From Mesorhizobium sp. B2-3-4 (GTDB lineage: Bacteria; Pseudomonadota; Alphaproteobacteria; Rhizobiales; Rhizobiaceae), in assembly GCF_006442315.1 (NCBI RefSeq), contig NZ_VFVY01000017.1, positions 1 through 64,000 of the forward strand: a stretch of 64,000 nt of DNA, read 5' to 3'. The number at the start of each line of letters is the position of its first letter. The first letter of the stretch is position 1. The notes beneath the pieces are model-generated. The model saw nothing but the letters and a program-made list of their open reading frames with translations. It had not been told where the DNA came from and searched no databases. Shown one piece after another: positions 24,260 through 33,598 of this stretch. A program made the translations under genes and the position numbers.

Positions 24260-27200
24260 CTATCTGCCCCCCCCGCCAGTGCCCCCGTTACCTCCGCTAT
24301 TGCCACCGTTGCCGCCATTATTACCCGAGTCGCTGCCCGTGCCTTTACTTGCTTTTTCTGCCGCTCTCCTGTCACGCTCTCGCTCCAGCATATCGCGGTA
24401 CTTTTCCTCTCCAGCTATTCTATCGTCATGCCACTTTTGGGTCGCTTCATCTTGTTCGCCAAAAATCTGCTCTTCTCCACGCACTTCTATGCTGTGATTG
24501 GCTTTGTCGATTGCTTCATCCAAAGCCTTGTCCGGCATACCGGGTGGGACGTGAGTGGGCAAATCATCAAGATGATCCTTCAACTTCCCGGTTGCTTTAT
24601 CATATTCCTCTCCAAACCAGCCATATTCGAATTCTTTGTTTGCTACCGCTAGCGCCTGCTGTTGGCATTGTGCGCGGCATTCGTCCATCTCGGGAGGCGC
24701 AGTCGGCGTCGGCGTGAATACGTCGATTGCAACAGCTAGCAAACCCGATATTGGGCCTCCTGCCCATGCGAGCCCCTTAATACCAACCTTCTCGACAACA
24801 AACCCTCCAATGGTAGTTGCAGCATTGTGTCCGTTAGGGTCACTCCTGTTGACGGGATCATTCTGAGCATAGGCGTACCGATTGGTTCCGACGCCTTCCT
24901 TCGTCGGATCCCAATCATCGGGTGAGATAAATCGCCCCAGCACCGGATCCATGTAGCGTGCATTGAGATACAGCAGCCCGGTCTCGGCATCGAAGCGCTC
25001 GCCGATGTAGCTCTTCTGCGTCTGGAAGCCGGAGTTGAGCTGTTCGCCATAGGTAGCGTAGTTGGTGGCTTCGACGGTGTTGCCCGAGGCGTCGGTGACC
25101 AGGCGCACCGAGGCCAGATGCTCGCGGTGCAGGAAGTATTTGGTCGTGCCCACCACCTTTATGTCGGGGTGGGGGTAGCGGGTGTAGATTTCCGCGCCCG
25201 GTGTTGCCGGATTGATCTCGACATCGGCGTCGGGATAGAGCGTGGTGGCGAAGGTCGAGGCCTTCTTCACCCGCGCACCGTCAGGGCCGTAGGTCAGGTT
25301 GACGGTGTTGGACGCTCGCGTCACCGTCTTCAGCCGGTTGGCTTCGTCCCAGCTCAGCGTCCGGCTGCCGTCGGAGGTCAGGTTGCCGTTGGCGTCATAG
25401 GCCATGGCGTTGGCGCCGACTGAGGTTGGCGCATGCGGGCGGGGTGACGTCGCTGCCGGATACGTATATGTGCCGGCGACACGGCTGCGTGAAAGCATGT
25501 TGTCGTTGGCGGCGTAGACGAAGGTTTCGCTCAGCGTGGTGTCGCCGAGGTTAGTGCTCGTCGTCAGCCGGTCGGCATTGTCATAGCCATAGGTCCAGCT
25601 ATCGGCGGCCGTCAGTCCTGTCGTGCCGGTGATGCGGCCAAGATTGTCGCGCGCATACTGATCATCGAGCAGAACGGTCGCGCCCTTCGAGGTGGTGACA
25701 CGCGTCACCCAGCGCCGTGTTTGCGAATAGGTGAAGGCGGTTTTCACGCCGTTGGCGTAGGTGATCTCCTTGGTCTGGCCATCGGCCTCGTAGAGCGTCG
25801 AGGTGATGAAGCCGGGAGCAGAATAAAGTTTGCCGCTGGCATTGTATTGCAGATAAGCCCCGAAAGTGCCGAAGTCGAGCTGTACCGGCAGGTATTGCGT
25901 CACCAGTGGCTGGCCCGAGGCGCCGCGTAGCGTGATCGTCGTGTGGGTCAGTCCAGCGATGGTGGCATCCTGACGCGACACCTTGCCCAGGCCGTCATAG
26001 TTGAAGCTCTGTGTCGCCGCGGCATTGGTCGACGTCGTCAGTTGGCCGATATTGTAATAGCCCGACGCCGCTTGGTCATAGGTGTTCTGGGCCAGGACAA
26101 CCGGGCTGCCACCCGAGGCCGTGGCCTTCTTCAGCGTCAGCCGGTCCATCTGGTCGTAGCTGAGATTGGTGACCGTGCCCCTGGCGTCGGTCTGGCTGAC
26201 CAGCCGGTTGGCGCCATCATAGCTGTAGGACCAGGTGCCGAGATCGGGATCAGACGCCGACAGCCGGTTGCCGGCCATGTCGTAGGTGTAGGTCCAAGTC
26301 GAACCGCCGGGATCGGTGACCCCGGTCAAGCGGCCGAGCACGTCGTAGCTGCGGCTTTCGGTCAGGCCGAGCCCCCCAAAGTCGCGAACGATCGCCGCGA
26401 CATCGCCGCGCGTCGACCATGCCGTTCTGGTCTGGTGCCCGAGTTCGTCGGTCATTGTCAGCGCGTTGAGGCGTGGGTTGACGCCTGTCCCCGTGGCCAA
26501 TTCATTCAGGTAGCCGCGCTGGCTGGTGTCCGGATTGACCGTCTTCACCGGCCGGTCGGCCCAGTCATAGCTGTTGGTGGTCCACTGCGCGGCCTCGCCG
26601 ACGAAGCGCGGAAAGGCGGTGCGCAGCACATTGCCGCGAGGGTCGTAGTCGGTCTCGGCGATGCGCTTTGGTCCGGCCGCCGTCTCTCCAGGGGTTTCGA
26701 CGCGATAGACCCGGCCAAGCCCGTCATAGAAGGAACGGGTAAAATCCTCGCCATTGCCATTGGGCAGCGGCGTGTACTTGACCAGCGCCTGGGTCGCCGG
26801 ATTGCCCTCGTTCTCGAACTGGGTCCTGGCATAGGCGCCAAGCACGTTCTGCGAGGCCTGATAGAGCCGGCAGTACGCATCGTAGGTAAAGGTCTTCACG
26901 ATGCCGTTGGCATCGGTCTTCGTCGCCGGCAGCCCGCAGACTGGATTGTAGGTCGCGGTGGAGACGAAGCGCGCGTCCGCCGGCAATCCGCCCGTGGCAA
27001 AATACTTCGGCGCCCGCTGCGTCACGGGATAGAGGTGATAGGTCGGATCAAAATCCCATTCGGTCCTGTGGCCGAGGGGATTGGTGGCCGAGATCCTGTT
27101 GCCATAGACGTCATAGGCAAAATACTGGATGTCGGCTTTCTGCGGCGATGAATAGTAGTCCTTGATGGTCATGACCGAGGTCAGGTTGCCCTTGGCGGGC

Positions 27201-28516
27201 ACCGCCCACACGTCCGTGCTGCCATCATAATAATTGTGCTTGTAGCTGATGAAGGGGGCACTGCCATCGGGTCCGGCATAGGTTCGCTCCGCAATGTTGG
27301 CCGAGACGATGTAGGCACTCGTGTTGGGCGAGAAGAAGCGCTCGGTCCAGGTCTCGTCGCCGCTGACATCGGTGCGGCCATAGTCCTTCAAGCTGGTGAC
27401 GTTGTTGTAGGCGTCGAACCCCCGCTCGACCCGCAGGCTGCGCGTAATGTTCTCCGTCAGCGTCGTGTCGGTCGCCGTGTTCTGCACCGTGTAGGGTTTG
27501 CTCGCCGTGTTGACCGCATAGGTCTCGGCCACCTGCTTGTGCACGACGCCGGCGCCATCCTTCCACGCCGTCAGCGACGGCAGGCCGTAGCTCGCCAGGT
27601 CCTGGCGATAGGTGGTCTCGATCTTCGAGGGCGCTGTCTCGCCATTGGCCAGCGGCCTGGTCTCGACGATCGAGGCAAAGCCCAGGAACTTGCGCGCCGC
27701 CGGATCGTACTTGCCGCCGCCATAGCTGTAGCCCGAAACCGCCGTCTGGCCGCGCCCGTCGCCGACCGACAGCTTCGTCACCGCATGCACCACCTGCGGC
27801 AGGTAGTCGTTCGGCCACATCGAGGATGGCGTGTACTCGACTGCGACGGCTCCGCCGAGTTCGGTCGTGATGTTCCGAAGCAGGTTCGGATTGCCCGTCC
27901 CGGCATTCGAGATGAACATGTTGTTGTAATCGGTGAAGTCAGGCAGGCCGTCGCCGTTGAAATCGCCGATTATGTTGCCGACGTCTCCAATCGATGCTGG
28001 ACGTGCCAGATTGACAACAACGTAAGCTGATGAAGACGACGGGCGGAGAGAATATACGTTGACTGTCCGAAGTTCATCTTTGTCGATGGTTAGGTCACCA
28101 CTGAGGGTGAAGACATCTGCCTTTCCATCATTGTCGAAATCGCGAAGGATCGCCAGACCGCCTTGCATGCCAGTGGCTGTTGCATAGCCCTTAAAGCCCG
28201 AGCCGGTCGAGAGGTACGCTTTTATTGTGTCGTCGTTGGAACTATATGTGGTGATATCGGTCGCGCCGTCGCCGTTAATGTCGGCAAGTACACATGACCC
28301 TTTATTGATGCTATCCGCTTGGCAATTTATTCCCAAATCTGACCCGGACTGCCATTTCCCATTTACGAGCGTTGTGCTCAGGACGGCATTGCCTGTTTTG
28401 AATACAGGTCGTAATTTGCCGTTTCCGCGAAAGTCGCCAACGCCTAATACTCTGGCTGTCGCAAAATGCAGTGGACTCAAGCGTATCAACGCCGTCCCCG
28501 TCAATGTCGGCGACAA
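24260..28516 (-). CDS. RHS/YD-repeat toxin-like protein, main part (3' portion of a split gene)
   Basis: The reading frame covers FG-GAP/VCBS-type repeats (ADINGDGATDITTY, GDFNGDGLPDF), then a long array of YD repeats (for example GYDNADRLTTSTNLGD, YDANGNLTSDGSRTL). It ends with the RHS core around LNARYMDPVLGRFISPDDWDP, where many RHS shells end. Downstream of SDPNGHN comes a tip of about 190 residues, with a hydrophobic stretch (GLAWAGGPISGLLAVAIDVF), two Cys (CRAQC), a charged coiled region and a Gly/Asn-rich tail. The tip resembles no toxin I recognise. The true coding sequence enters from the frame of 28311-29882 near 28465-28482; the ATG at 28516 is not a genuine start. Parts of it are duplicated at 21984-22422. 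Confidence 0.85.
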   Translation of the reverse strand: MSPTLTGTALIRLSPLHFATARVLGVGDFRGNGKLRPVFKTGNAVLSTTLVNGKWQSGSDLGINCQADSINKGSCVLADINGDGATDITTYSSNDDTIKAYLSTGSGFKGYATATGMQGGLAILRDFDNDGKADVFTLSGDLTIDKDELRTVNVYSLRPSSSSAYVVVNLARPASIGDVGNIIGDFNGDGLPDFTDYNNMFISNAGTGNPNLLRNITTELGGAVAVEYTPSSMWPNDYLPQVVHAVTKLSVGDGRGQTAVSGYSYGGGKYDPAARKFLGFASIVETRPLANGETAPSKIETTYRQDLASYGLPSLTAWKDGAGVVHKQVAETYAVNTASKPYTVQNTATDTTLTENITRSLRVERGFDAYNNVTSLKDYGRTDVSGDETWTERFFSPNTSAYIVSANIAERTYAGPDGSAPFISYKHNYYDGSTDVWAVPAKGNLTSVMTIKDYYSSPQKADIQYFAYDVYGNRISATNPLGHRTEWDFDPTYHLYPVTQRAPKYFATGGLPADARFVSTATYNPVCGLPATKTDANGIVKTFTYDAYCRLYQASQNVLGAYARTQFENEGNPATQALVKYTPLPNGNGEDFTRSFYDGLGRVYRVETPGETAAGPKRIAETDYDPRGNVLRTAFPRFVGEAAQWTTNSYDWADRPVKTVNPDTSQRGYLNELATGTGVNPRLNALTMTDELGHQTRTAWSTRGDVAAIVRDFGGLGLTESRSYDVLGRLTGVTDPGGSTWTYTYDMAGNRLSASDPDLGTWSYSYDGANRLVSQTDARGTVTNLSYDQMDRLTLKKATASGGSPVVLAQNTYDQAASGYYNIGQLTTSTNAAATQSFNYDGLGKVSRQDATIAGLTHTTITLRGASGQPLVTQYLPVQLDFGTFGAYLQYNASGKLYSAPGFITSTLYEADGQTKEITYANGVKTAFTYSQTRRWVTRVTTSKGATVLLDDQYARDNLGRITGTTGLTAADSWTYGYDNADRLTTSTNLGDTTLSETFVYAANDNMLSRSRVAGTYTYPAATSPRPHAPTSVGANAMAYDANGNLTSDGSRTLSWDEANRLKTVTRASNTVNLTYGPDGARVKKASTFATTLYPDADVEINPATPGAEIYTRYPHPDIKVVGTTKYFLHREHLASVRLVTDASGNTVEATNYATYGEQLNSGFQTQKSYIGERFDAETGLLYLNARYMDPVLGRFISPDDWDPTKEGVGTNRYAYAQNDPVNRSDPNGHNAATTIGGFVVEKVGIKGLAWAGGPISGLLAVAIDVFTPTPTAPPEMDECRAQCQQQALAVANKEFEYGWFGEEYDKATGKLKDHLDDLPTHVPPGMPDKALDEAIDKANHSIEVRGEEQIFGEQDEATQKWHDDRIAGEEKYRDMLERERDRRAAEKASKGTGSDSGNNGGNGGNSGGNGGTGGGGR

Positions 28517-29882
28517 ACGCAGGAGGATCTGGAGGGTTGGATGCGCCGGTATACGAAGGAAGACTGCTGCAAAGAGTTTGGTAGATAGTCGGCGCCGGGC
28601 TGCATGTCACATTGGCCATTGCCAATTGAGAGTCTGTTGAGACTACCGATGGGGTCGCAGACGTAGGAGTTTTGGTGTATTGGCCAAAATCCATCGTATT
28701 TTTGCTAGCAACAAACCTGCCTGGATCGTACACAAGCGGAATTCTGTCTGCCACACCAATTGCTGGGTTTACCCCGGTAAGTAAAGAGCTTACGTCACTT
28801 GGCGCGCCGTTTTGGCTGAATTTTATAATTCTTTTGTAGATTCTTTTTTCGGTTGTCGAGCCGCCACTGATGGTGGCTTCTGTATACTTGCAGCAGAGTT
28901 CGTCTCTCCCATCGAAATCAAGATCGCGGGCGTCGCGAGGGTTTTCGTATTTCTTACCGCCAGCATCCGAGACGTGCTCGTAGATCGGCGTGTTGATTGT
29001 CGTGTAGTTCCAACCCGCATCCTGATAGGTCATCTGGCCGAGGACTTTGGCCGTCCCGCCCGAGATTGTGCCGTCGGCGGCGATTGTTGCATCGGTGCCG
29101 TAGCGAGTGACTGCCGTGAGGCGTGATGCGTTGGAGAACGGTGCCTGATCGTAGGTCAGCTTGTAGGCGCCGCGCAGTGCGCCCGAGACCGTCACGCCGA
29201 CCGCCTTGATGCGCTGGCTGGTCACCGAGATGTCGCGGCCATTGCCCATCAGGATCATGTCCGGACGCTTCTCAATATAGAATTTTACCACCGTGCCGTT
29301 GTAGCTGACGGCATCGGGGTAGCAGACTGGGCTGGCGGGACAGGTGTAGCTGTAGGTGACCGTGTTGCCGTTGGTGTCGGTGACCGAGGTCAATAGCCAG
29401 CGATAGCTCATCGCAAGGTCGTAGGCCGGTGTGCCGGCGCTCGGCGTCAGATTGGCAACCGCTGCCACCGAGCGGAAGGTCGAGACCGTGCCGTCGCGAT
29501 CGGTCACCTTCCATTCATTGGTGGTGCCGTTCAGCGCAATGCGGCGATAGCTCTCGTTCTCGGTCGCATGCGTGCCGCCGGTCGAGCAGGACGGTGAGAC
29601 CATGCCGGCAACGCAGGCGACCATCGCCTGGCCGTCGAGCAGATAGATATCATTGGCGTCATAGGCTGGCATGCCATAGCCAGGCGTGGCGCGCTCGATG
29701 ACGTCGAAACCATCGAGACCCCAGGCATAGCCGAGCCAACCCTGATAGAGCCCACTGATCTTGGTCTTGCGCGATGAATTGTAATTCAGCGCGATCTGCG
29801 GCTCGATGCCATGGAAACCGGGAACGTCGATGTCGATGGCATAGCCGAGATTGCCGTTGCCGGCTGCCTTCGGCAAATCCAC
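28311..29882 (-). CDS. SpvB/TcdB-like N-terminal part of the split RHS gene
   Basis: Residues 1-75 (DLPKAAGNGNLGYAIDIDVPGFHGIEPQIALNY) match the start of SpvB/TcaC-type domains found in Tc-toxin B components. The following part includes TDTNGNTVTYSYTC and a first DIDGDG VCBS repeat. The genuine homology ends at about residue 470 (VADIDGDGVDTLES). The remaining residues are read in the wrong frame, because the RHS continuation is offset by one base near 28465-28482. Upstream, the same frame continues without a break to 30353 except for one TAG at 29955-29957, so the GTG at 29882 is probably not the original start. Confidence 0.82.
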   Translation of the reverse strand: MDLPKAAGNGNLGYAIDIDVPGFHGIEPQIALNYNSSRKTKISGLYQGWLGYAWGLDGFDVIERATPGYGMPAYDANDIYLLDGQAMVACVAGMVSPSCSTGGTHATENESYRRIALNGTTNEWKVTDRDGTVSTFRSVAAVANLTPSAGTPAYDLAMSYRWLLTSVTDTNGNTVTYSYTCPASPVCYPDAVSYNGTVVKFYIEKRPDMILMGNGRDISVTSQRIKAVGVTVSGALRGAYKLTYDQAPFSNASRLTAVTRYGTDATIAADGTISGGTAKVLGQMTYQDAGWNYTTINTPIYEHVSDAGGKKYENPRDARDLDFDGRDELCCKYTEATISGGSTTEKRIYKRIIKFSQNGAPSDVSSLLTGVNPAIGVADRIPLVYDPGRFVASKNTMDFGQYTKTPTSATPSVVSTDSQLAMANVTCSPAPTIYQTLCSSLPSYTGASNPPDPPAFVADIDGDGVDTLESTAFCDSQSIRRWRLSRKRQITTCIQNRQCRPEHNARKWEMAVRVRFGNKLPSG

Positions 29883-29954
29883 CTTGGGCGTGCCAACGGC
29901 CTCGGGATCATCGCCGTCGGTCGTCGTGGCGGTCGCCGCTGCAGCGGCTTGCGC

Positions 29955-30353
29955 CTAGGGCTCTTCCGGAGCCGCCTCGGTATCGGTCGTCTTTGCCGCC
30001 GCGCCGGCCTTGGCATCCGTCGTCTTCGCGCTGGTGGGCTTGGCATCGTCAGGCTTGGCGCCGACCTTTGCCGCCGCATCAGGGTCGCCGGTCCCCGATG
30101 CATCGCCAGAGCCGGTACCGCCGGTTGAGGGTGCCTGGGCCGATGAGCCACCCGCGCTCTGTGCGCCTGAGCCCAGCGCCGCACCGCCATTGCCGAAACC
30201 AGCGGCAGGCGTTGCTGTGTCGGCGCCAGAACCCTGGCTCTGCTGCGCGAGCGCTACTATTCCTGCATTATTGCTAATATAAGAAACAACAGAAATATCA
30301 GCGCCTACGACACTCGCGGCAAGCACTGCCACGCCAACAAGCAACCGTTTCAT
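29955..30353 (-). CDS. Signal peptide and low-complexity linker of the RHS protein (5' part of split gene)
   Basis: MKRLLVGVAVLAASVVGA is a Sec-type signal peptide, and an Ala/Gly/Ser/Asp/Thr-rich linker of about 110 residues follows. The frame ends at TAG 29955-29957, but beyond that codon it stays open and reads AQAAAAATAT, then PEAVGTPKVDLPKAAG, into the SpvB-like domain. The spacing between 30353 and 29882 is exactly 157 codons. This piece and the two downstream frames are therefore one gene of about 6.1 kb interrupted by an amber codon and a frameshift. It targets the protein to the periplasm, where the neighbouring T2SS could take it up. Confidence 0.78.
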   Translation of the reverse strand: MKRLLVGVAVLAASVVGADISVVSYISNNAGIVALAQQSQGSGADTATPAAGFGNGGAALGSGAQSAGGSSAQAPSTGGTGSGDASGTGDPDAAAKVGAKPDDAKPTSAKTTDAKAGAAAKTTDTEAAPEEP

Positions 30354-30877
30354 GATTCCCCCGAGCCAAGTTGCTTATCGATACTCACCTTTAATCTGAT
30401 CGATACGACACCCCACTGTCATGAAACACTTGTCCACAGATATATGCCAAACAGCGAGGACACTCGGCCGCTACCTCTTGCTGTTCAGTCAGCCAGATCC
30501 TGCATGCCGCCGCTGACTTCCTGGATCTCGCAGCCTTGATTCATTCATCCCGTCGGAAGCTCTTCAACGTCGAGGCGACGTCTGAACACAGGGCTGCAAG
30601 AATCTTCTGGCCGTCCGCCTGCATGGTCACATCATTAGCTTACGACCATTGCAATATTCATCGATAGCGTTGCCAAAGTCGCCTCCAGCCACTTCGCGGA
30701 AGTACGATATGCGGCTATGGGAAATCGATGGGGTCACTGATTTCCCGCTCGGCGCCGACAATGATCTCTAACCTGGCCACAATCTCATGGGGCGACGTGA
30801 CGCGCGCCAAGCTGGAAAGCCCATCCAGTCAGACGGTCGCTATGGTATGGCCGTCGGCCACGATCATGGGTTTGTAG
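30354..30877. other. Intergenic region between RHS gene and tRNA-Met
   Basis: These 524 bases have no supported gene. The AT-rich first 80 bases (around 30360-30440) probably contain the RHS promoter on the minus strand. The rest has ordinary GC content and fragments of open frames without start signals, which may be remnants of a lost gene. I saw no integrase and no copy of the tRNA 3' end. Confidence 0.5.
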
Positions 30878-30954
30878 TGGTAGCGGGAGAGGGACTTGAA
30901 CCCCCGACCCCAGGATTATGATTCCCGTGCTCTAACCAACTGAGCTACCCCGCC
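30878..30954 (-). tRNA. tRNA-Met (CAT), elongator type
   Basis: On the minus strand a full cloverleaf of 77 nt is visible. The 7-bp acceptor stem has two G-U pairs, the D-arm is GCTCAGTTGGTTAGAGC, the anticodon stem CGGGA/TCCTG has loop ATCATAA (anticodon CAT), the T-loop is TTCAAGT, and the CCA end is encoded. The body resembles elongator tRNA-Met more than initiator (no three G-C pairs next to the loop). A lysidine-modified tRNA-Ile with CAT cannot be fully excluded. Its 3' end faces the RHS/T2SS block. Confidence 0.92.
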
Positions 30955-31193
30955 AGGGCGGCGACAGGCCCGAAATCCGCCTCAAATCGAAAGGCATTTC
31001 GAGGCGTTCGCCAAGGTCGGGCGGATATAAGGTTGGGAGGGCGAGCCTGTCAAGCTTCGATGCATTCGATAGCGGCGCATATTCACGATGGCGAAAAGCT
31101 TTGCCGCGCGAACACCTGGATGCGCCCGCCGGGGTTGAGTTCGACGGGGCACGTCGCTATGTCTCGGCCACGAGTTTTTAGAGTTTGAAACAG

Positions 31194-32153
31194 ATGAAGC
31201 CGCGCATTGCAGTCCTCGGTTGCGGATACTGGGGCTCAAACCACATCCGCACCCTCAAGGCGCTCGGCGCATTGCACGCGGTTTCCGACACCAATCGCGC
31301 CCGCGCCGAAGGTTTCGCCAGCGAACAGGATTGCCTGGCAATCGAGCCGGACCAGCTGTTCGTGCGCGATGACATCGACGCCATCGTCATGGCCTTGCCG
31401 CCGCAGTTCCATGCCGACCTCGCCGTGCGCGCCGTCGAGAACGGCAAGGACGTGCTGGTCGAAAAGCCAATCGCGCTGACGGTGGCCGATGCCGAGCGCT
31501 CGGTGCAGGCGGCCAAGGACAATGGGCGCGTGTTCATGGTCGGCCATGTCCTGCGTTTCCATCCCGCGTTCGAAACGCTCAAGGGGCTGATCGACAAGGG
31601 CGAGCTTGGCGAGGTCCGCTACATCCACTCGCACCGGCTGGGCCTGGGAAAATTCCATACCGAGAACGACGCGCTGTGGGATCTTGCGCCGCACGACCTG
31701 TCGATGATCCTGGCCATCACCGGCACCGAGCCGATCGAGGTGCGCGGCGAAGGCGCCGCCCTGCTCGACAGCCTCAGCGATTTCGCGCATCTGCACATGC
31801 GCTTTCCAAACGGGCTGCGCAGCCACCTTTTCGCGTCGCGGCTCAATCCCTATCGCGAGCGGCGGCTGACCGTGGTCGGCACCAAGGCGATGGCGGTGTT
31901 CGACGATGTCGAGCCGTGGGAGCGCAAGCTCGCCGTCTACCGCCACGCGGTGTGGCAGGACAGCGGCCAATGGGCGTTCACCACCAATGAGCCATCCTAT
32001 GTCGCTGTTGCCCAGGGCATGCCGCTGACGCGCGAACTCGAGCATTTCATCCAGTGCATCGAAACGCGCGCGGAACCGCGCACCAGCGGCGAGGAAGCGA
32101 TCAGGGTGCTGCGCATCCTGACCGCCGGTACGGTCACCCACACCAAATCCTGA
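31194..32153 (+). CDS. Gfo/Idh/MocA-family oxidoreductase
   Basis: The 319-residue protein begins MKPRIAVLGCGYWGSNHIRTL, an N-terminal Rossmann fold with GxGxxG-like GCGYWG at residues 9-14, and contains VLVEKPIALT, where the EKP motif Lys is the likely catalytic residue. The C-terminal half is the alpha/beta domain. Members reduce or oxidise sugars, inositols or amino sugars with NAD(P). ATG 31194 was preferred to the in-frame TTG at 31185. The substrate is unknown, and the context gives no pathway. Confidence 0.87.
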   Translation: MKPRIAVLGCGYWGSNHIRTLKALGALHAVSDTNRARAEGFASEQDCLAIEPDQLFVRDDIDAIVMALPPQFHADLAVRAVENGKDVLVEKPIALTVADAERSVQAAKDNGRVFMVGHVLRFHPAFETLKGLIDKGELGEVRYIHSHRLGLGKFHTENDALWDLAPHDLSMILAITGTEPIEVRGEGAALLDSLSDFAHLHMRFPNGLRSHLFASRLNPYRERRLTVVGTKAMAVFDDVEPWERKLAVYRHAVWQDSGQWAFTTNEPSYVAVAQGMPLTRELEHFIQCIETRAEPRTSGEEAIRVLRILTAGTVTHTKS

Positions 32154-32188
32154 TTTAACGCTCGATCCGCGCCGCCGCGAAATCGCGC

Positions 32189-33379
32189 CTATTCGGCGGG
32201 AACCTGCACAGGCTTCGCGGCGAGGCGGCTCAGCATCGCCTCGGCCTCGGCGCCGCGTTCGGAGCGCTCGATGAACCCGCCGCCGAACACGCGGGCCTCG
32301 TTGCCGTCGTCGGAATAGAGCACGCAGGCCTGCCCGGGCGCGATGCCTGACTCACCGTCGGCCAGTTCCACCGAGGTCACGCCCGCCTGATGGCGCAGCA
32401 CCGCCGGACGCGGCGGCCTGGTCGAGCGCACCTTGGCGAACAGTTCGATGCCGCCGGCGGGCACATCGGCGAGCGCGCCGTCGCCCAGCCAGTTCATGTT
32501 GCGCAGATAGATCTTGTGCGTCTCCAGCGCCTCGCGCGGGCCGACGACGACGCGGGCGCGCTCGGCATCGAGATGGACGACATAGAGGGGCTCGCCGGAG
32601 GCAATGCCGATGCCACGGCGCTGGCCGATCGTGTAGCGCAATATGCCTTCGTGGCGACCGAGCACGCGGCCATCTATGTGGACGATGTCGCCCGGATTGG
32701 CGGCAGCCGGCTTCAGCTTGGCGATGATGTCGGAATATTTACCCTGCGGCACGAAGCAGATGTCCTGGCTGTCCTGCTTGGCGGCGACAGTCAGTCCCAT
32801 CTCCTCGGCGATGGCGCGCACCTGCGGCTTCGATAGGCCGCCGAGCGGAAAGCGCAGATAGTCGATCTGCGCCTGCGTGGTGGCGAACAGGAAATAGCTC
32901 TGGTCGCGGTCGGCGTCGACCGGCCGGTAGAGCGCGCGGTGGGCGCCGTTGGCGCCGGAGCGGATGTAGTGGCCGGTGGCCAGCGCGTCGGCGCCGAGAT
33001 CCTTGGCCGTGGCCAGCAGATCGGCGAACTTGACCGTCTGGTTGCAGGACACGCAAGGGATGGGTGTCTCGCCGGCGACATAGCTCTCGGCGAAGGGATC
33101 GATGACGGCCTTGCGGAAGCGTTCCTCGTAGTCGAGCACATAATGGGGAATGCCCAGCGTCTCGGAGACCCGGCGGGCGTCGTCTATGTCCTGTCCGGCG
33201 CAGCAGGAGCCGGCCCGGTGCGTTGCGGCGCCATGGTCGTAGAGCTGCAGCGTGACGCCGACGACATCGTAGCCGTCGCGTTTCAGGATGCCGGCAACCA
33301 CGGAAGAATCGACGCCGCCAGACATGGCGACGACGATGCGGGTGTTTTCTGGGTGTCCGGGAAGGTCGAGGCTGTTCAT
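32189..33379 (-). CDS. mnmA: tRNA-specific 2-thiouridylase MnmA
   Basis: MnmA places sulfur on U34 of tRNA-Lys, -Glu and -Gln. The ATP-pyrophosphatase P-loop SGGVDSS is at residues 20-26. The catalytic cysteines are C112 (in PCVSCNQTVKF, with C109 nearby) and C208 (in QDICFVPQGKYSD). The GHYIR and IGQRRGIGI motifs are also present. At 396 residues it is slightly longer than the E. coli enzyme. It is convergent with the oxidoreductase gene, 35 bases apart. Confidence 0.95.
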   Translation of the reverse strand: MNSLDLPGHPENTRIVVAMSGGVDSSVVAGILKRDGYDVVGVTLQLYDHGAATHRAGSCCAGQDIDDARRVSETLGIPHYVLDYEERFRKAVIDPFAESYVAGETPIPCVSCNQTVKFADLLATAKDLGADALATGHYIRSGANGAHRALYRPVDADRDQSYFLFATTQAQIDYLRFPLGGLSKPQVRAIAEEMGLTVAAKQDSQDICFVPQGKYSDIIAKLKPAAANPGDIVHIDGRVLGRHEGILRYTIGQRRGIGIASGEPLYVVHLDAERARVVVGPREALETHKIYLRNMNWLGDGALADVPAGGIELFAKVRSTRPPRPAVLRHQAGVTSVELADGESGIAPGQACVLYSDDGNEARVFGGGFIERSERGAEAEAMLSRLAAKPVQVPAE

Positions 33380-33598
33380 GGTGCTTTCGTTCTAACGCGG
33401 CGTCTCAAATGCCAATGTCGAGAATATAGGTCAAGCTTTCCCGCTACGCCAGCTTGCAGGGCGGCCGACGGCGCGCCGCGGACGCCGTGAATGGTTATAT
33501 TTCCTCCAGCTAAAACAGGGCTTCCAGCCGGATATTTCAAATGCCTGCGAAAAGACTAACGCGGCGTTCACGATCCTTACCTAGTCATTAGGGTCTGC

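Noticed and set aside
28311..28516. ATG 28516 as the start of an independent RHS gene
   Set aside because: The first residues are the out-of-frame reading of a VCBS repeat. Homology continues across the frameshift into the upstream frame, so this start is an artefact of the lesion.
30600..30877. Possible integrase remnant next to tRNA-Met
   Set aside because: No Arg-His-Arg-Tyr recombinase motifs are visible in any frame and no duplicate of the tRNA end was found.
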